Counted from the stretch's first letter, positions 32,471 to 43,399 are shown. The stretch: DNA of 64,000 nt from Bartonella quintana (GCF_009936175.1 NZ_AP019773.1:248001-312000), one strand, 5' to 3'. Notes: generated from the sequence alone by a model not told the origin. Numbers and translations are program-made.

Positions 32471-34393
32471 TTATTCATCATTGATATCACTTTCATTTTT
32501 AAAGGTATTTGGGAGTAAATCAAGGTCGTTTTCCTGTTTATTTAAGCGAATATCGACAATTTTTGCTTCTGGGAAATGGTTGAGAATTTTCGCAATATCA
32601 GGATCTGCTTCTGCATTTGAAAAAAGAGTCTTTTGGACAGCCATACTTTCTTCTTGTAGGGTTGGTCCTCCTCCTTCATTAACAAAGGTTATAGTCCAGC
32701 GTTTTTCGGTCCATTGAGATAGCATTTTTTTTATATCACGAGCAAGTGAACGTGGAGCATTTTCAGCAAGCCTTAAAATAATATGCCCTGGTTCAAAAGA
32801 AACAGGATGAACAAATTCTTTAACAAGAAGTTTAAAAGGAATCTCATTGTACTGTTCAGCTAATTTAATAATATCATGCAAGGAATCAATAATTATGGTT
32901 TTTGGGCCAAAGATTTCCTCTGTTATTTGCGTGGAAAGATGCGGTAAATTTGCACTATTTTCAGCAAGGTTGACAGATTGAGCAGTTTCAAGAATTTTTG
33001 GTATTCCAGGGGAGTTAGTGCTTTCGGGAATTTCAACTTTTAGTGAAGCTTCCGATTGTAAGGAGCGATTTAATTGATTTTCGAAGGATGTTTTTAAATT
33101 TGGCTGGTTTAACGAAGCATTTGAAATGCGTGGAAAGGAACGGGCATTTACAGCTGCTATTTTTGTTGTATTACCCACACTTGTGGACTCTTGATGAGAA
33201 GAATTTTCGACAATTGTGAGAGATGTTTTTTCTTGTGTAAGCTTTTTTAAAGCTTCATCAAGAGTTGGCAGATCGGCAGTGTAAGCAAGACGAATCAATA
33301 ACATTTCAGCAGCTTGAAGTGGGCGCGTGGTCTCGCTCACTTCCTGTAAGCCTTTGAGTAACATTTGCCAGTTTCGCGACAAAACAGGGACAGAAAGTTT
33401 TTTTGAGAAATCTAAACTTCTCGAATGCTCTATTTCAGTAAGCGAGAGATTTTCGGCTATTTCTGGTGTGAAACGTAAACGTGTGACCAGATGGTTGAAA
33501 TCGGCTAATTCTGTCAATATGGTGAGAGGATCAGCACCTGCATCATATTGACTGCGTAATTCATGCAATGCATTTACAATGTCGCCCTTCATGATGAATT
33601 CAAAGAGATCAATAATGCGTGCCTGATCAACTAATCCTAACATTGCGCGCACTGCAACAGCGCTGATGTTGCCATTGCTATAAGCAATCGCTTGATCAAA
33701 AATAGACAGTGCATCACGTGCAGAGCCTTCCGCAGCGCGTGCAATCATGGAGAGCGCTTGATCTTCTACTTTTATGTTTTCATGTTTAGCAATCTGGCAT
33801 AAATGCGCACTTAAAATTGCCGTTTCAATACGCCGTAGGTCAAAACGCTGGCAACGTGAAAGGATCGTAATAGGAACTTTACGAATTTCTGTTGTTGCAA
33901 AAATAAATTTTACATGTGGCGGTGGTTCTTCAAGTGTTTTCAATAAGCCGTTAAACGCTTGTGCTGAGAGCATGTGCACTTCATCAATAATATAAACCTT
34001 ATAGCGTGCAGAAACAGGGCGGTAACGTATTTGTTCAATAATTTCACGAATATCATCAATACCCGTATGTGAAGCCGCATCCATTTCTATAACATCGATA
34101 TGGCGTCCTTCGATGATTTGTGTGCAATGTTCACCAAGTGTATTCAATACAGTCGTTGGCTGGTCAATATCTTTGGTTTTGTAGTTGAGCGCTCGTGCTA
34201 AAATACGGGCTGTTGTGGTTTTTCCTACTCCGCGAATTCCCGTTAGCATCCACGCTTGTGCAATACGCCCTGTTTCAAAGGCGTTAGTAAGGGTGCGCAC
34301 CATTGTTTCTTGACCAATGAGGTCAGAGAAATTTTGAGGTCGATATTTACGAGCAAGAACGCGATAGGTTGTTTCTACCGGCATATTTTTCAT
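32471..34393 (-). CDS. dnaX: DNA polymerase III subunits gamma and tau
   Basis: A 640-residue clamp-loader ATPase that also binds the replicase core. Walker A GIRGVGKT is at about 52-59, with [20 protein letters not shown] and the SRC arginine finger in [12 protein letters not shown]. The zinc-finger segment seen in E. coli is reduced: only one cysteine (Cys90, GEHC) remains before [15 protein letters not shown]. The C-terminal half is variable, as in tau. The start is placed at [12 protein letters not shown]; the upstream GTG at 34441 lacks family match. The 4.5S RNA lies upstream. Confidence 0.95.
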   Translation of the reverse strand: MKNMPVETTYRVLARKYRPQNFSDLIGQETMVRTLTNAFETGRIAQAWMLTGIRGVGKTTTARILARALNYKTKDIDQPTTVLNTLGEHCTQIIEGRHIDVIEMDAASHTGIDDIREIIEQIRYRPVSARYKVYIIDEVHMLSAQAFNGLLKTLEEPPPHVKFIFATTEIRKVPITILSRCQRFDLRRIETAILSAHLCQIAKHENIKVEDQALSMIARAAEGSARDALSIFDQAIAYSNGNISAVAVRAMLGLVDQARIIDLFEFIMKGDIVNALHELRSQYDAGADPLTILTELADFNHLVTRLRFTPEIAENLSLTEIEHSRSLDFSKKLSVPVLSRNWQMLLKGLQEVSETTRPLQAAEMLLIRLAYTADLPTLDEALKKLTQEKTSLTIVENSSHQESTSVGNTTKIAAVNARSFPRISNASLNQPNLKTSFENQLNRSLQSEASLKVEIPESTNSPGIPKILETAQSVNLAENSANLPHLSTQITEEIFGPKTIIIDSLHDIIKLAEQYNEIPFKLLVKEFVHPVSFEPGHIILRLAENAPRSLARDIKKMLSQWTEKRWTITFVNEGGGPTLQEESMAVQKTLFSNAEADPDIAKILNHFPEAKIVDIRLNKQENDLDLLPNTFKNESDINDE

Positions 34394-34625
34394 CAATGAT
34401 TCCAACTTTGAAGCGTTTCTGAGTACATTTCTATAACACACGAGTACAGGCTAATCCTGCACTCTAGTATAAAAGGATTTTTTCTCAATCAATTTATTTT
34501 TTTGAAGAAGTGAAATCATTTGTCTAAATACAACCAATACCTCTTTATTTGCTATACATAAATGATGCTCTGAAAATTGAAGATGCTGAACTGAAAAATA
34601 ACAGAAATATGATTTATCCATTAAG

Positions 34626-34729
34626 ATAGGAGGCTGGAACGATGACCCGTACCAGAACTCGTTGGGGCTGCTTCTTTCCAGACCTGACCCGGTTGGCGAG
34701 CAGTGCGTCCACCACCAACCTCCCAAGCT
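34626..34729 (-). ncRNA. ffs: 4.5S RNA (signal recognition particle RNA)
   Basis: The minus strand contains GGTCAGGTCTGGAAAGAAGC followed by AGCC, the conserved apical hairpin bound by Ffh with its GGAA tetraloop. Flanking arms pair over long distance: GGGAGGTTGG near the 5' end with CCAGCCTCC near the 3' end. The overall roughly 100-base hairpin fits a small bacterial SRP RNA. The ends are estimated from the pairing. It directs inner-membrane proteins to the translocon, and lies upstream of dnaX, as I recall in relatives. Confidence 0.93.
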
Positions 34730-34740
34730 CATATTGTCTA

Positions 34741-35692
34741 TTTAAAATGAAAAATCAAGCTAGGAAATGAAGAATATGAAAAGAACAATCCAAAATTTTT
34801 TCTTTGAGCCTAATTTTTGTATGATGGATTACAAAGATGTCAGAGATTTATCAATTTTCATTGAAGAAACATTCCGCATTGAACTGGTATAAACAAAGCA
34901 TTCCCTTTGTTTGATATAATAATTTGAAAAGAAGATGCTCGTTGGCTAAGATTTGTTTAGGGATTTATTGATAGAAGGGCCTCTTTTTGAAGTTGTTCAA
35001 CGAATTATAGAAAGTCTGTAGCAGCAAAAAAGAGGGGAAAAAGTATCCAGGTCATTTAATTTGTTGAAGTTTTAGAAAATAAGGAGGAGAAGATTGTTGC
35101 TGAATAGCGCGATGTGATTCACATCTTATCGCTTTAAATGGCTGATAAATTCTTTAACAGTTAGAGAAAAAATAAGGTTAGTCTTTCTTTGAGTAAACTT
35201 GAATAGCAGTAATCTGAAACGCAGTTCGATTGTGATTTTTAGCATGACTAAAACAAAAACTAGGATTGCTCATCAGTACTGCGGTATTCATTTTACTATT
35301 AGAATGTTAGAGCATAGCTGCAATTTTTTTTACCATCCTTGGATCAAATGTGGAACACACTTATAGATCTAAAGCGGCGCTTTTTATTGTTTCTCTGCTT
35401 GTATATGTGATTTATATACGATGGAGTTTATAACAAATTTTGAGAGGAGCTAACACCAAAGGTTTATGCTATGTTTTTATTGAGAAAGTTTGCTTTGATA
35501 ACAAAAACACTGGACAATTCAGTTTGCCGCAAAAAATTGTTTAAGTATAGTTTTATCGGATCATTTGATTTTGTTGGAGAAGTATAAAAATTCGAACTTA
35601 CAGAAGTTTAGGGTTGGAGAGTTCATTACGCCTTATTGTGAAAAAGACCCACCTGAGCAATTGGGCAGGCCTATTCAAACTCTTAAGAAATA
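34741..35692. other. Long gap with no recognised gene
   Basis: About 950 bp of AT-rich DNA without a plausible gene. Short plus-strand frames near 35270-35430 and 35460-35690 read like broken protein fragments (one gives EKDPPEQLGRPIQTLKK) but I could not name a family. It may be gene relics between ffs and the small exported protein. Confidence 0.4.
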
Positions 35693-36103
35693 TTACCAAT
35701 CATAACTATCTGTATTGCAATTTTTTCCAGTAATCTTTTTCTTTGTAATATTTTTAACAGTGTAATTTCCGGATGAAGGGAAGCTTAACGCAAGAGATGT
35801 TACATCTTTAAGTATAAATATCTTATTTTCTTTATCATGCGTTATTTTATTTTCATCGTCAGCAACAATTTTTAATTTATCTAAATCAGAAGGGGCGGAG
35901 TACGATAAAGTAAAGGATGCTTTCTTGGGTTTAAATGCTTGACAAGAGTATACAACGCCTTGATGTACTTTATCAGAGCTTCCAATAGTAACACTTTCAT
36001 CTGGAGTAAAATCCCATTTTTTTTCACTAAATCCAGCAAACGCAACAGTAGAGAAAGCGATAATATTTACAGCGAATAGTCCTTGAGTGAAAATTTTTTT
36101 CAT
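35693..36103 (-). CDS. Small exported protein of unknown function
   Basis: A 136-residue protein I do not recognise. Residues 1-23 form a clear Sec signal peptide (MKKIFTQGLFAVNIIAFSTVAFA), so the mature product of about 113 residues should be periplasmic or secreted. It is rich in Lys and Ser, with two cysteines (YSCQA and GKNCNT) that could form a disulfide, and no further membrane segment. A GGGGAAAA ribosome site precedes the ATG. It is isolated in a gene-poor stretch beside pseudogenes, yet has an intact frame and good start, so it is probably expressed. Confidence 0.7.
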   Translation of the reverse strand: MKKIFTQGLFAVNIIAFSTVAFAGFSEKKWDFTPDESVTIGSSDKVHQGVVYSCQAFKPKKASFTLSYSAPSDLDKLKIVADDENKITHDKENKIFILKDVTSLALSFPSSGNYTVKNITKKKITGKNCNTDSYDW

Positions 36104-36485
36104 TGTGTTTTCCCCTTTTATCCTAAAAAAATTAGTTATAAATCAGTTTTTATAAAGATGAAAGGTTGAATTTAACTCAGAAATGTAGAGGTAAACTGGA
36201 CTTGCTGGCTTTCTTGATAAAAACCATTTTGAAAATTCCCTAAATTCGAGGTATTTGAAAGCACTTGTGTTTGACTTGTATGTGATAGATTCTGATAGTA
36301 ATTTAAATTGTCTTTTGACCTGATTTAAAACTTTACAGTTATTCTTTTGGATAAATTACTATGGACGACCATTTGTATTCTCAACGAACTCCCTTTTATA
36401 TGAGGGGTATGAATACTTCAAAATTTTTATTTTCGGTGTTTGTGTCGTTTCTTTGTATTGGTTTTTTTCGCTGAATTGATGTCCA
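36104..36485. other. Gap with one possible small ORF
   Basis: About 380 bp between the small exported protein and the pheA relic. The only item noted is a 37-codon plus-strand frame (36361-36474) listed separately. The left side probably contains the promoter of the 35693-36103 gene. Confidence 0.4.
36361..36474 (+). CDS. Possible 37-residue membrane peptide or gene remnant
   Basis: A short frame starting MDDHLYSQRTPFYMRGMN and ending in a hydrophobic helix (FLFSVFVSFLCIGFF) before TGA. A GGAT lies about seven bases upstream of the ATG. The charged head plus single membrane span looks protein-like, but it may be the surviving N-terminus of a lost gene. No homologue recognised. Confidence 0.25.
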   Translation: MDDHLYSQRTPFYMRGMNTSKFLFSVFVSFLCIGFFR

Positions 36486-37428
36486 TTATGATATAATTTT
36501 TGAAGGAATGTTATTGGGATAATTTGCGCATTTTGTTAGAGGATGCCGTCGCTCGTTTCTTTCTTCAGTTTCCATTATGAAAAAGAGTTTAGCAGAAAAG
36601 AAAGCAAGCTTTTCGAAGGCGAGTTGCATTATAGAATCTTCAGGATATCCTTCGATGTCAACGAAAAACTGTGTTGCGTTAAAATTTCTGCAAATTTGGT
36701 AGCTTTCTAATTTTGTCATATTGATACCATTTATGGCAAATCCTCCCATAGCTTTTTTAAAAGGACAGGCTAGAACATTGCGACTCCAGGCTAGGGCGTT
36801 GCGGACTCAAAAAAAGAAGGCTGGTGATGATGCCGTTTTGGGGTTTGGGCACGTGTTGTTGAGAACGTGAAAGGATGACAAAACGGGTAATATTATGAGG
36901 ACTATCTTCAACATATTTCTTTCAATAATATCAAGTCCATAGAGTTTTGCTGCAATCAGAGGTGCTAGAGCTGCTTGTGAACGTTTCGCGTTTTTTTTTA
37001 ATAAATTTTGCAGCTCCAGCTGTATTAGCAAAGGTGACAGGTTTCCAGCCATTTTTACGTATGATTGATTGCACGACATTGTGCAAGGGCATGTATATGG
37101 CTGTGAATGGTTTCAATTTCTTTACGTGTAACGCTGGTTAAAAGCATTAATTGAAAATGGATAGGTAAAAAATATTCACCAACTAATTATAGAGGGATGA
37201 TTATGCTAAAACAAGGTGATGAATATCCGCAACGCCGCCAGAAAGCGTATTTTCAATAGAAATCATAGCAAGATCAGTTTGCCCCTTTTCTACTAAGTTG
37301 AGTGCGTCTTCAAAAGTAGCAGAAGGGATAGCCTCCATATTTGGAAACATATTGGAGCAGGCAATATGCAAATTGGCGCCAGATTCTCTTTAAAACGGAA
37401 TTTTATCGTTTTTTTCAGTTGTCTTCAC
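36486..37428 (-). pseudogene. pheA: Prephenate dehydratase pseudogene
   Basis: Starting at a GTG that overlaps the kdsB stop, the minus strand reads [12 protein letters not shown] then a stop where relatives have FQGExGA, then SGANLHIACSN, FEDALNLVEKGQTDLAMISI and ENTLSGGVADIHH. After further stops and shifts come GEYFLPIHFQL, IIRKNGWKPVTFANTAGAA, AALAPLIAAKLYGLDI, and the ACT regulatory domain GGFAINGINMTKLESYQI. All parts of PheA are present in order but disrupted at least four times. The cell therefore probably lacks this phenylalanine-synthesis step. Confidence 0.92.
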
Positions 37429-38156
37429 GCTAAAACCTTGCGTACCCTCTCAAGATCATATTGGGTATCGACCCCTAAGGGAATTGTATCGATTATCTCT
37501 ACATCGATACGCATATTATGCTCTAGTGCGCGTAATTGTTCAAGTTTTTCACGTTGCTCGAGTGTAGAAGGTTTGAGCGCTACAAATTTCTCAAGCGCTT
37601 CGCGACGATAGGCATATATCCCAATATGATGGTAAAGGGGACCATCTCCATAAGGTGCTGTTGCGCGGGTAAAATAAAGAGCACGAAGGCGATTTTGAGA
37701 AAGCGGTGTTCCAATAATTTTGACAACATTTGGATCTGTTTTTTCATCTTTCTCCACGATTTTGGCACCCAAAGTTGCAATATCAGTTAAGCTGTTTTTT
37801 AAAGGGCGTAGAGCACTGATGATTTCATGGGGAGTTATCGTTGGCAGGTCACCTTGTACATTCAAAATGGCATTGTAGCATCGTTCAGGATCAATATGGT
37901 TTAAGGCTTCATAAATGCGATCAGATCCAGATTCATGATGGCTAGATGTCATGATACATTCATGTCCATAAGCTATAACGGCTTTGGCGATATCATGATG
38001 GTCTGTTGCAACGATAGTACGTCCCAATGCGGCTTTTTTTGCTTGTTCAGCAACATGAACAATCATCGGCTTTCCAGCGATCTCAGCGAGAGCTTTTTGG
38101 GGGAGACGGGTTGAGCCTATACGGGCGGGGATGACAATAATTGGTTTAAGAGCCAT
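37425..38156 (-). CDS. kdsB: 3-deoxy-manno-octulosonate cytidylyltransferase
   Basis: A 243-residue enzyme activating Kdo as CMP-Kdo for lipopolysaccharide inner core synthesis. The nucleotide site is [20 protein letters not shown], with NVQGDLPTI and [13 protein letters not shown] further on. Length matches E. coli KdsB (248). It is divergent from the cytochrome c gene, and its stop overlaps the start of the dead pheA by four bases. Confidence 0.96.
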   Translation of the reverse strand: MALKPIIVIPARIGSTRLPQKALAEIAGKPMIVHVAEQAKKAALGRTIVATDHHDIAKAVIAYGHECIMTSSHHESGSDRIYEALNHIDPERCYNAILNVQGDLPTITPHEIISALRPLKNSLTDIATLGAKIVEKDEKTDPNVVKIIGTPLSQNRLRALYFTRATAPYGDGPLYHHIGIYAYRREALEKFVALKPSTLEQREKLEQLRALEHNMRIDVEIIDTIPLGVDTQYDLERVRKVLA

Positions 38157-38262
38157 TGCAAAATTCCAAATGCCGTGTGTGTGATGTGTTTATAATATTG
38201 TGTTTTATAGAGAAAAAGCTTAAACTAAAAGCAGTAATGAAAATATAAACGTTTGAATTTTT

Positions 38263-38802
38263 ATGAATCGTTCGACAGTTGCCTATTTTATTTTTGCTTG
38301 TCTATTTTTGCTGATTATTTTGGTGGGAATTTTTACACTCAGCAACATGGTTTATGATCACTCTGCATTGGTTCAACCTGCTTATAAGGTTACAAAAAGT
38401 GATGTGCTCAAGAAAAAACAGCTGACATCTGATATTTCTTTGTCATTGAACGATCGTCTTCAACAAGGAAATCTTGAAAATGGGCGTAAGATTTTTCGTC
38501 AGTGTGCTCTCTGCCATACCTCGAGACAGAATGAAGTTGGCCGTGTTGGTCCAGCACTTTGGGGGGTAGTTGACCGTCCTTTGGCGGCTACAACAGGTTT
38601 TGCTTATTCACGTGTACTGCGTGCAAATTCTGATAAGAGATGGGATTTTGTGACTTTGGATCGTTATCTGCAATCTCCACGTGAAGCGTTTCCAGGAACA
38701 ATTATGTCTTTTCGTGGAATTAAAAATGATCAAGATCGTGCTGATCTTTTGCTTTATTTACGCAGTTTGTCCGATCATCCTGTTTCTTTGCCGATGCGAT
38801 AA
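38263..38802 (+). CDS. cycM: Membrane-anchored c-type cytochrome (CycM-like)
   Basis: A 179-residue cytochrome c of the mitochondrial class I type. An uncleaved hydrophobic anchor lies at residues 7-28, so the heme domain faces the periplasm. The heme motif is Cys81-x-x-Cys84-His85 (CALCH), followed by GRVGPALWGVVDRP, and the Met ligand is expected in PGTIMSFRG. Homologues carry electrons from the bc1 complex to terminal oxidases. The cycM-kdsB-pheA neighbourhood is conserved in Rhizobiales as I recall. Confidence 0.9.
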   Translation: MNRSTVAYFIFACLFLLIILVGIFTLSNMVYDHSALVQPAYKVTKSDVLKKKQLTSDISLSLNDRLQQGNLENGRKIFRQCALCHTSRQNEVGRVGPALWGVVDRPLAATTGFAYSRVLRANSDKRWDFVTLDRYLQSPREAFPGTIMSFRGIKNDQDRADLLLYLRSLSDHPVSLPMR

Positions 38803-38959
38803 AAAGAAGACAAGCCAAGTTGAATGTGCCAAAAGCGCTTATTTTACGAAGAGATGCAATGGGGTTTTTGTTTGTAATTTGCGTTTCATGGATTTATCAA
38901 AAAAGTTATTATTGATCATCATTTAAAATTAACTCGATCGACTATATCGGAAAATGGGA

Positions 38960-40010
38960 ATAGAAAATAGCAGCTTATATTTTATATTCTCCGACGTTTT
39001 TTCCTGATTATACCGACACTAATTGGTATCTTAACAGTAACGTTTATTATTATTCAATTTACGCCAGGAGGACTTATTGAAAATATTGTCGCTCAGTTAC
39101 AAGGAATAGGTGGTGATGCTGTAGGATGAGTAGGTGGGGGAGTGATTCTGGTCTTTCTTCTGATGTCGTTTTGGATGATGCACATGTTGGATCGTTTTCT
39201 TCGGGAGTTTTTAAATATCGTGGTGCGCAAGGATTTTGATCCAGAATTTATTGCCAAACTTGAATAGCAATTTGGATTTGATAAGCTGCCGTTGGAGCGT
39301 TATTTGACAATGCTTGACCTTTATCTGTGTTTTGATTTTGGGGATTCTTATACACAAGGACGTTCGGTTATTGCGCTTATAGAGTGCTTTACCTGTTTCT
39401 CTTTTACTCGGGTTTTGGCAATTGCTGATTTCCTACGTTATTTCTATCCCGTTAGGAATCTGTAAAGTTCTTAAAGAGGGCTCGGCTTTTGATGTATGAA
39501 CAAGTGCTGTTATTATTATTGGTTATGCAATCTCCAAGCTTTCTCTTTGATATTTTTAAAATGGTGATTTTCCTGGAGGATCTTTTTTAATTGGTTTCCG
39601 TTAAGCCATTTAACTTCCGATAATTTTGACCAATTATTCTTTGGCAGTAAAAATATTAAGCTGTCTTTATCATTTGGTTCTTCCGTTAACGGCAATGATC
39701 GTTTCTGCTTTTGCTACAACGACCTTGCCAACAAAAATTGTTTTCTGGAAGAAATTCATCAACAGTATGTTATTACAGCATGTGCTAAGAGTTTAAGCGA
39801 ACGCTCCATTCTTTGTGGCCATGTTTTTCGCAATACAATTTAAATTGTAATTGCCAGTTTTCCTGCAACTTTTATGGCATAATTTTTAGTGGGGCTTTAT
39901 TGATTGAAATGCTCTATTCGTTAAATGGTATGGGGCTTTTAAGTTATACGTCTATTGTCAATCGTGATTATTCTGTTGTATTTGCCTCTTTTTAGCTGGG
40001 GTTGGTGGTC
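38960..40010 (+). pseudogene. yejB: yejB-like peptide ABC permease pseudogene
   Basis: Fragments of a YejB-type inner-membrane permease appear in order but in several frames: AAYIL then RRFFLIIPTLIGIL, TFIIIQFTPGGLIENIVAQL with an in-frame stop after GGDAVG, KYRGAQGFDPEFIAKLE and stop, QFGFDKLPLERYLTM, and the C-terminal LNGMGLLSYTSIVNRDYSVV. At least five disruptions. It begins only about 160 bp after the cytochrome c gene, leaving no room for the yejA binding-protein gene. Confidence 0.85.
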
Positions 40011-41055
40011 GTTATGGTTCTTTCTCTTTTTATGTTTTGTTCTTTTTCGGCAGAGTTCATTGCTAATGATCGTCCAATTATTGCTTCTTATGGGGAGCTA
40101 CTCTTTTCCATTTTTTTGATTATTTTAATGAAAAGTTTTGTGGAAATTAGCCATAGCAGATTTTTGTGATCCTTTCATTCAAAATGAAATTGCTCAGCAT
40201 AGTTGGGCGTTGTGGCCGCTGGTGCGTTTATTCCTATAACACAGTCGTGGAAATAGAACGGTAGCATTGGCTCCTCTTTTTTGGTTTCAAAGTAAAGAGG
40301 AGCGTTATATCAATTATGCGCAGGGAAGCGCTGATCCAGAATGTACAATGAGCCGGTGGAATTGGCTTGAAACAGACAATCTGACACAGGATATTTTCGC
40401 CCATGTTTTATACGGTTTTAGAGTATCGATAACTTTTAGTATTCTTTTAACGGTTGTTTCTACTATCATTGGTGTGATCGCAGAGGCTGTTTAGGAATAT
40501 TTTTGTGGTTGGATTGATTTAATCTTCTAGCACTTAATTTAAAATATGGTCTTCAGTGCCGTCACTTTATTTAGTTATTATCATGGCTGCAGTTTTGGCA
40601 AAGAGCTTGTAGGTTTTGTTGGGGGTGGGTATGCTCCTTTTTCAATGGGTGACATTGGTTGGTGTGGTGCGGGAGAAATTTTTACGTGCGTGCAATTTTA
40701 CTTATGTCGATGCTGCACGTGCTTTAGGGGTTCCTAATGGCACTATATGGTGCGGCACTTATTGCTAAATGCGATGATTGTTGCTTTGACCTATTGCCTT
40801 TTTTATTAACATCGGGGGTTTCATTGCTTATATCCCTTGATTATTTGGGGTTTAGTCTTCCTTCCTGGTTATGCTTCTTTCGGTGAATTGATGTGGCAAG
40901 CTACCACTCATTTGAACGCTCTCTGGATTAGTATTATAGATTTTTTTGTCCTTGCTGTTATATTGTCGTTGTTGGCGTTTATTGTTGAAGGCCGTGCGAG
41001 GATGCTTTTGATCCGCGGAAAACATTACAATGACGAATTTGCTTTCAGTACGTAA
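40011..41055 (+). pseudogene. yejE: yejE-like peptide ABC permease pseudogene
   Basis: Broken frames resembling the second permease: FSAEFIANDRPIIASYGELL near the start, RWNWLETDNLTQDIFAHVLY (the usual lGTDdqGRDvlAr region, altered), GFRVSITFSILLTVV, and a C-terminal segment LPGYASFGELMWQATTHLNA ending at 41055. Multiple stops and shifts separate them. The altered GTDxxGRD motif and breaks show it is not functional. Confidence 0.85.
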
Positions 41056-42665
41056 TTTTTCGTTTGCATTCCGCCAGGGACAAGAAAAAATACATTATTG
41101 AACAAGTTTCGTTTGAGATTAAAGAAGGGGAAACGGTTGCTCTGGTTCTGGTGGGGGGAATCTGAATCTGGTTCTGGAAAATCGGTAACAGCACTGTCTA
41201 TTTTGCAATTATTGCCTTTTTTGAAAAGGCTTTATCAATCAGGAGAAATTATCTTTAATAACAGGGATTTATTAAAGTAAAAAGAAGAAAATTTACGTAA
41301 AGTGCGTGGCAAAGATATAACCATGATTTTTTAGGAGCTGATGACCGCTCTTAATCCTTTGCATAGTGTAGAATGCTAAATAGGTAAAGTTCTCAAAATG
41401 CATTCAGATATGACAAATTAATTACTGCGTGCACGGTTATTGATTTGCTGACTGACAGAGAGAGGAATTCATGAACCACAAAAACATTTGGGTTTATTTT
41501 CTCACCAATTATCAGGTGGGCCAACGGAAGCGTGTCATGATTGCAATGATGGATTGCCAATAGCCTACGATTATTGATTGCTGATGAAGCCGACAACGGC
41601 ACTTGATGTAACCGTTCAAGCGCGCATTCTTGAGCTTTTGGTACAGCTTAAAAAGCGCAATAATTATGTCGATCTTTTTGCTACCCATGATTTAGCCGTT
41701 GTGTGCTGTATTGCAGATAGCATCTATGTGATGAGAAAAGGAAAAATTGTTGAAATTGGTCCAAAAGATGAATTGTTCGAAAACCCTCAACAGCCAGCCC
41801 TATACCCTATACGAGACAATTTTTGGCAGTAGAACCTAAAGGTCATCTCCTTCAGATAGATGAGAAGGCCCCCATTTTGATGCAAGGCAAGAAAGTTCAT
41901 GTTTATTTTCCAATTAAAAAGGGTTTATTACAACGAACAGTTGATTATGTGAAGGCTGTTCAGGATATCGATATTACAATTCGTGTTGGTCAAACGCTTG
42001 GTGTTGTAGGTGAATCGGGTTCAGGAAAAACCACGTTAGGGCTTGCACTGATTCGAAAGTTGTTTTTCAAGGGCCAGATCATCTTTGATGATATTATATT
42101 GATGTGAGCAATTTTACTTTTAAGAAAATTGCGTTCTTTACGCTGTCATATTCAGATTATTTTGCAAGATCCTCTTTCGGTTTGCTTTCTCCGCATATAA
42201 CTGTGAGTGAAATTATTGCTGAAGGGTTATCAATTCATGATCCGCAGCTCTCTTCTTCTGAACGCAATGACTGTGTAATTGCAGCTTTACATGAGGTTGG
42301 TCTCGACCCTTATACCCGATACCGTTATCCCCATGAGTTTTCTAGTGGACAGAGACAGCGGATTGCCCTTGCACGTGCAATTACCTTCAAGTTTCGCTTT
42401 AATTATGATGCTTGATGAACCAACATCTTCTCAGGCACAGATCATTGATCTTTTTACATTATTTACAACTAAATATCATTTAGGTTATCTGTTTATTAGT
42501 CATGATTTGAAGTTTGTCAAAGCACTTGCACATGAAGTGATTGTTGTGCGCAATGGAGAAATGGTTGAGCATGGTTTTACTCATCGTATTTTTTCTCGTC
42601 CCAAAAATTTTTATACACAGACTTTGATAGATGCTGTATTTGCACTGGAATCTGGCCGCTTATAA
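41030..42665 (+). pseudogene. yejF: yejF-like ABC ATPase pseudogene
   Basis: A double ATPase of the YejF/oligopeptide type, now broken. The start MTNLLSVRNFSFAFRQGQ overlaps yejE. The first nucleotide-binding domain has a damaged Walker A (ESGSGKSVTALSILQLLP) and stops before ADEATTALDVTVQ-like DNA. The second has VGESGSGKTTLGLALIR, then shifts frame, then YPHEFSSGQRQRIALARAI, MMLDEPTSSQ and a C-terminal FALESGRL. Its last 55 bases overlap the MoeB-type gene on the other strand. Confidence 0.88.
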
Positions 42666-43399
42666 GTAATGATATTAAATTGCGCTAACAATCCATTATA
42701 GAGGAGAATTTTTCCTACCAAGGGTTCACCAATGTTTGTGATAAGTTTAATGGCTTCCATTGCTTGCAGAGTTCCGATGACTCCAGGTAAAACACCCACG
42801 ATTCCGGTTTCAGCACATGTTGGGATAGTGCCAGGAGGTGGTGGGTTGGGGAATAAATCACGATAGTGAGGGTTATTGTCTTTATAAGGCATAAGCACCG
42901 TCAGTGAGCCGTCGAAACGTTCTACAGCACCGCTTATTAAAGGTTTTGCGCATTGAGCAGCATGATCAGCAAGTAGATAGTGTGTGGCAAAATTATCACT
43001 TCCATCAACAATGATGTGGTAGGCGTTTAGCAGTTTATCCACATTACTTTTATCTAAGCGTAGGCTGTGTTTTTCAACCATAACATGAGGATTTATTGCT
43101 TTTATAGTGGCTTTAGCACTGTCGGTTTTACATTGGTTAATTGTGCTTGTTTTGTGAATAACTTGGCGTTGTAAATTGGAAAGCGAAACGATGTCATCAT
43201 CAACAATTCCAAGAGTGCCAACACCTACGGCAGCCAAATAGGTGAGAACAGGAGCACCAAGAGCGCCTGCACCAATAACCAGAACGCGTGCAGCTTTGAG
43301 CTTTTGTTGTCCCACACCACCAATTTCAGGTAAAATGATGTGGCGTGCATAGCGCTCGATTTCCTCGCTGCTTAAGTTTGTCTTAGCTTCTTGTGTCAT
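42611..43399 (-). CDS. moeB: MoeB/ThiF/HesA-family adenylyltransferase
   Basis: A 262-residue E1-like enzyme that adenylates the C-terminal Gly of a ubiquitin-fold sulfur carrier (MoaD or ThiS). The nucleotide site is VLVIGAGALGAPVLTYLAA, with DDDIVSLSNLQRQVIH following and the Cys-containing PTCAETGIVGVLPG segment later. Zinc-binding cysteine pairs of some homologues are not obvious. MoeB versus ThiF cannot be decided from sequence, since neither moa nor thi genes are nearby. Its 3' end overlaps the dead yejF on the opposite strand. Confidence 0.85.
   Translation of the reverse strand: MTQEAKTNLSSEEIERYARHIILPEIGGVGQQKLKAARVLVIGAGALGAPVLTYLAAVGVGTLGIVDDDIVSLSNLQRQVIHKTSTINQCKTDSAKATIKAINPHVMVEKHSLRLDKSNVDKLLNAYHIIVDGSDNFATHYLLADHAAQCAKPLISGAVERFDGSLTVLMPYKDNNPHYRDLFPNPPPPGTIPTCAETGIVGVLPGVIGTLQAMEAIKLITNIGEPLVGKILLYNGLLAQFNIITYKRPDSSANTASIKVCV

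Noticed and set aside
38940..42665. Programmed frameshifting to express the yej genes
   Set aside because: There are too many stops and shifts, missing segments and a damaged GTDxxGRD motif; decay is the simpler explanation.
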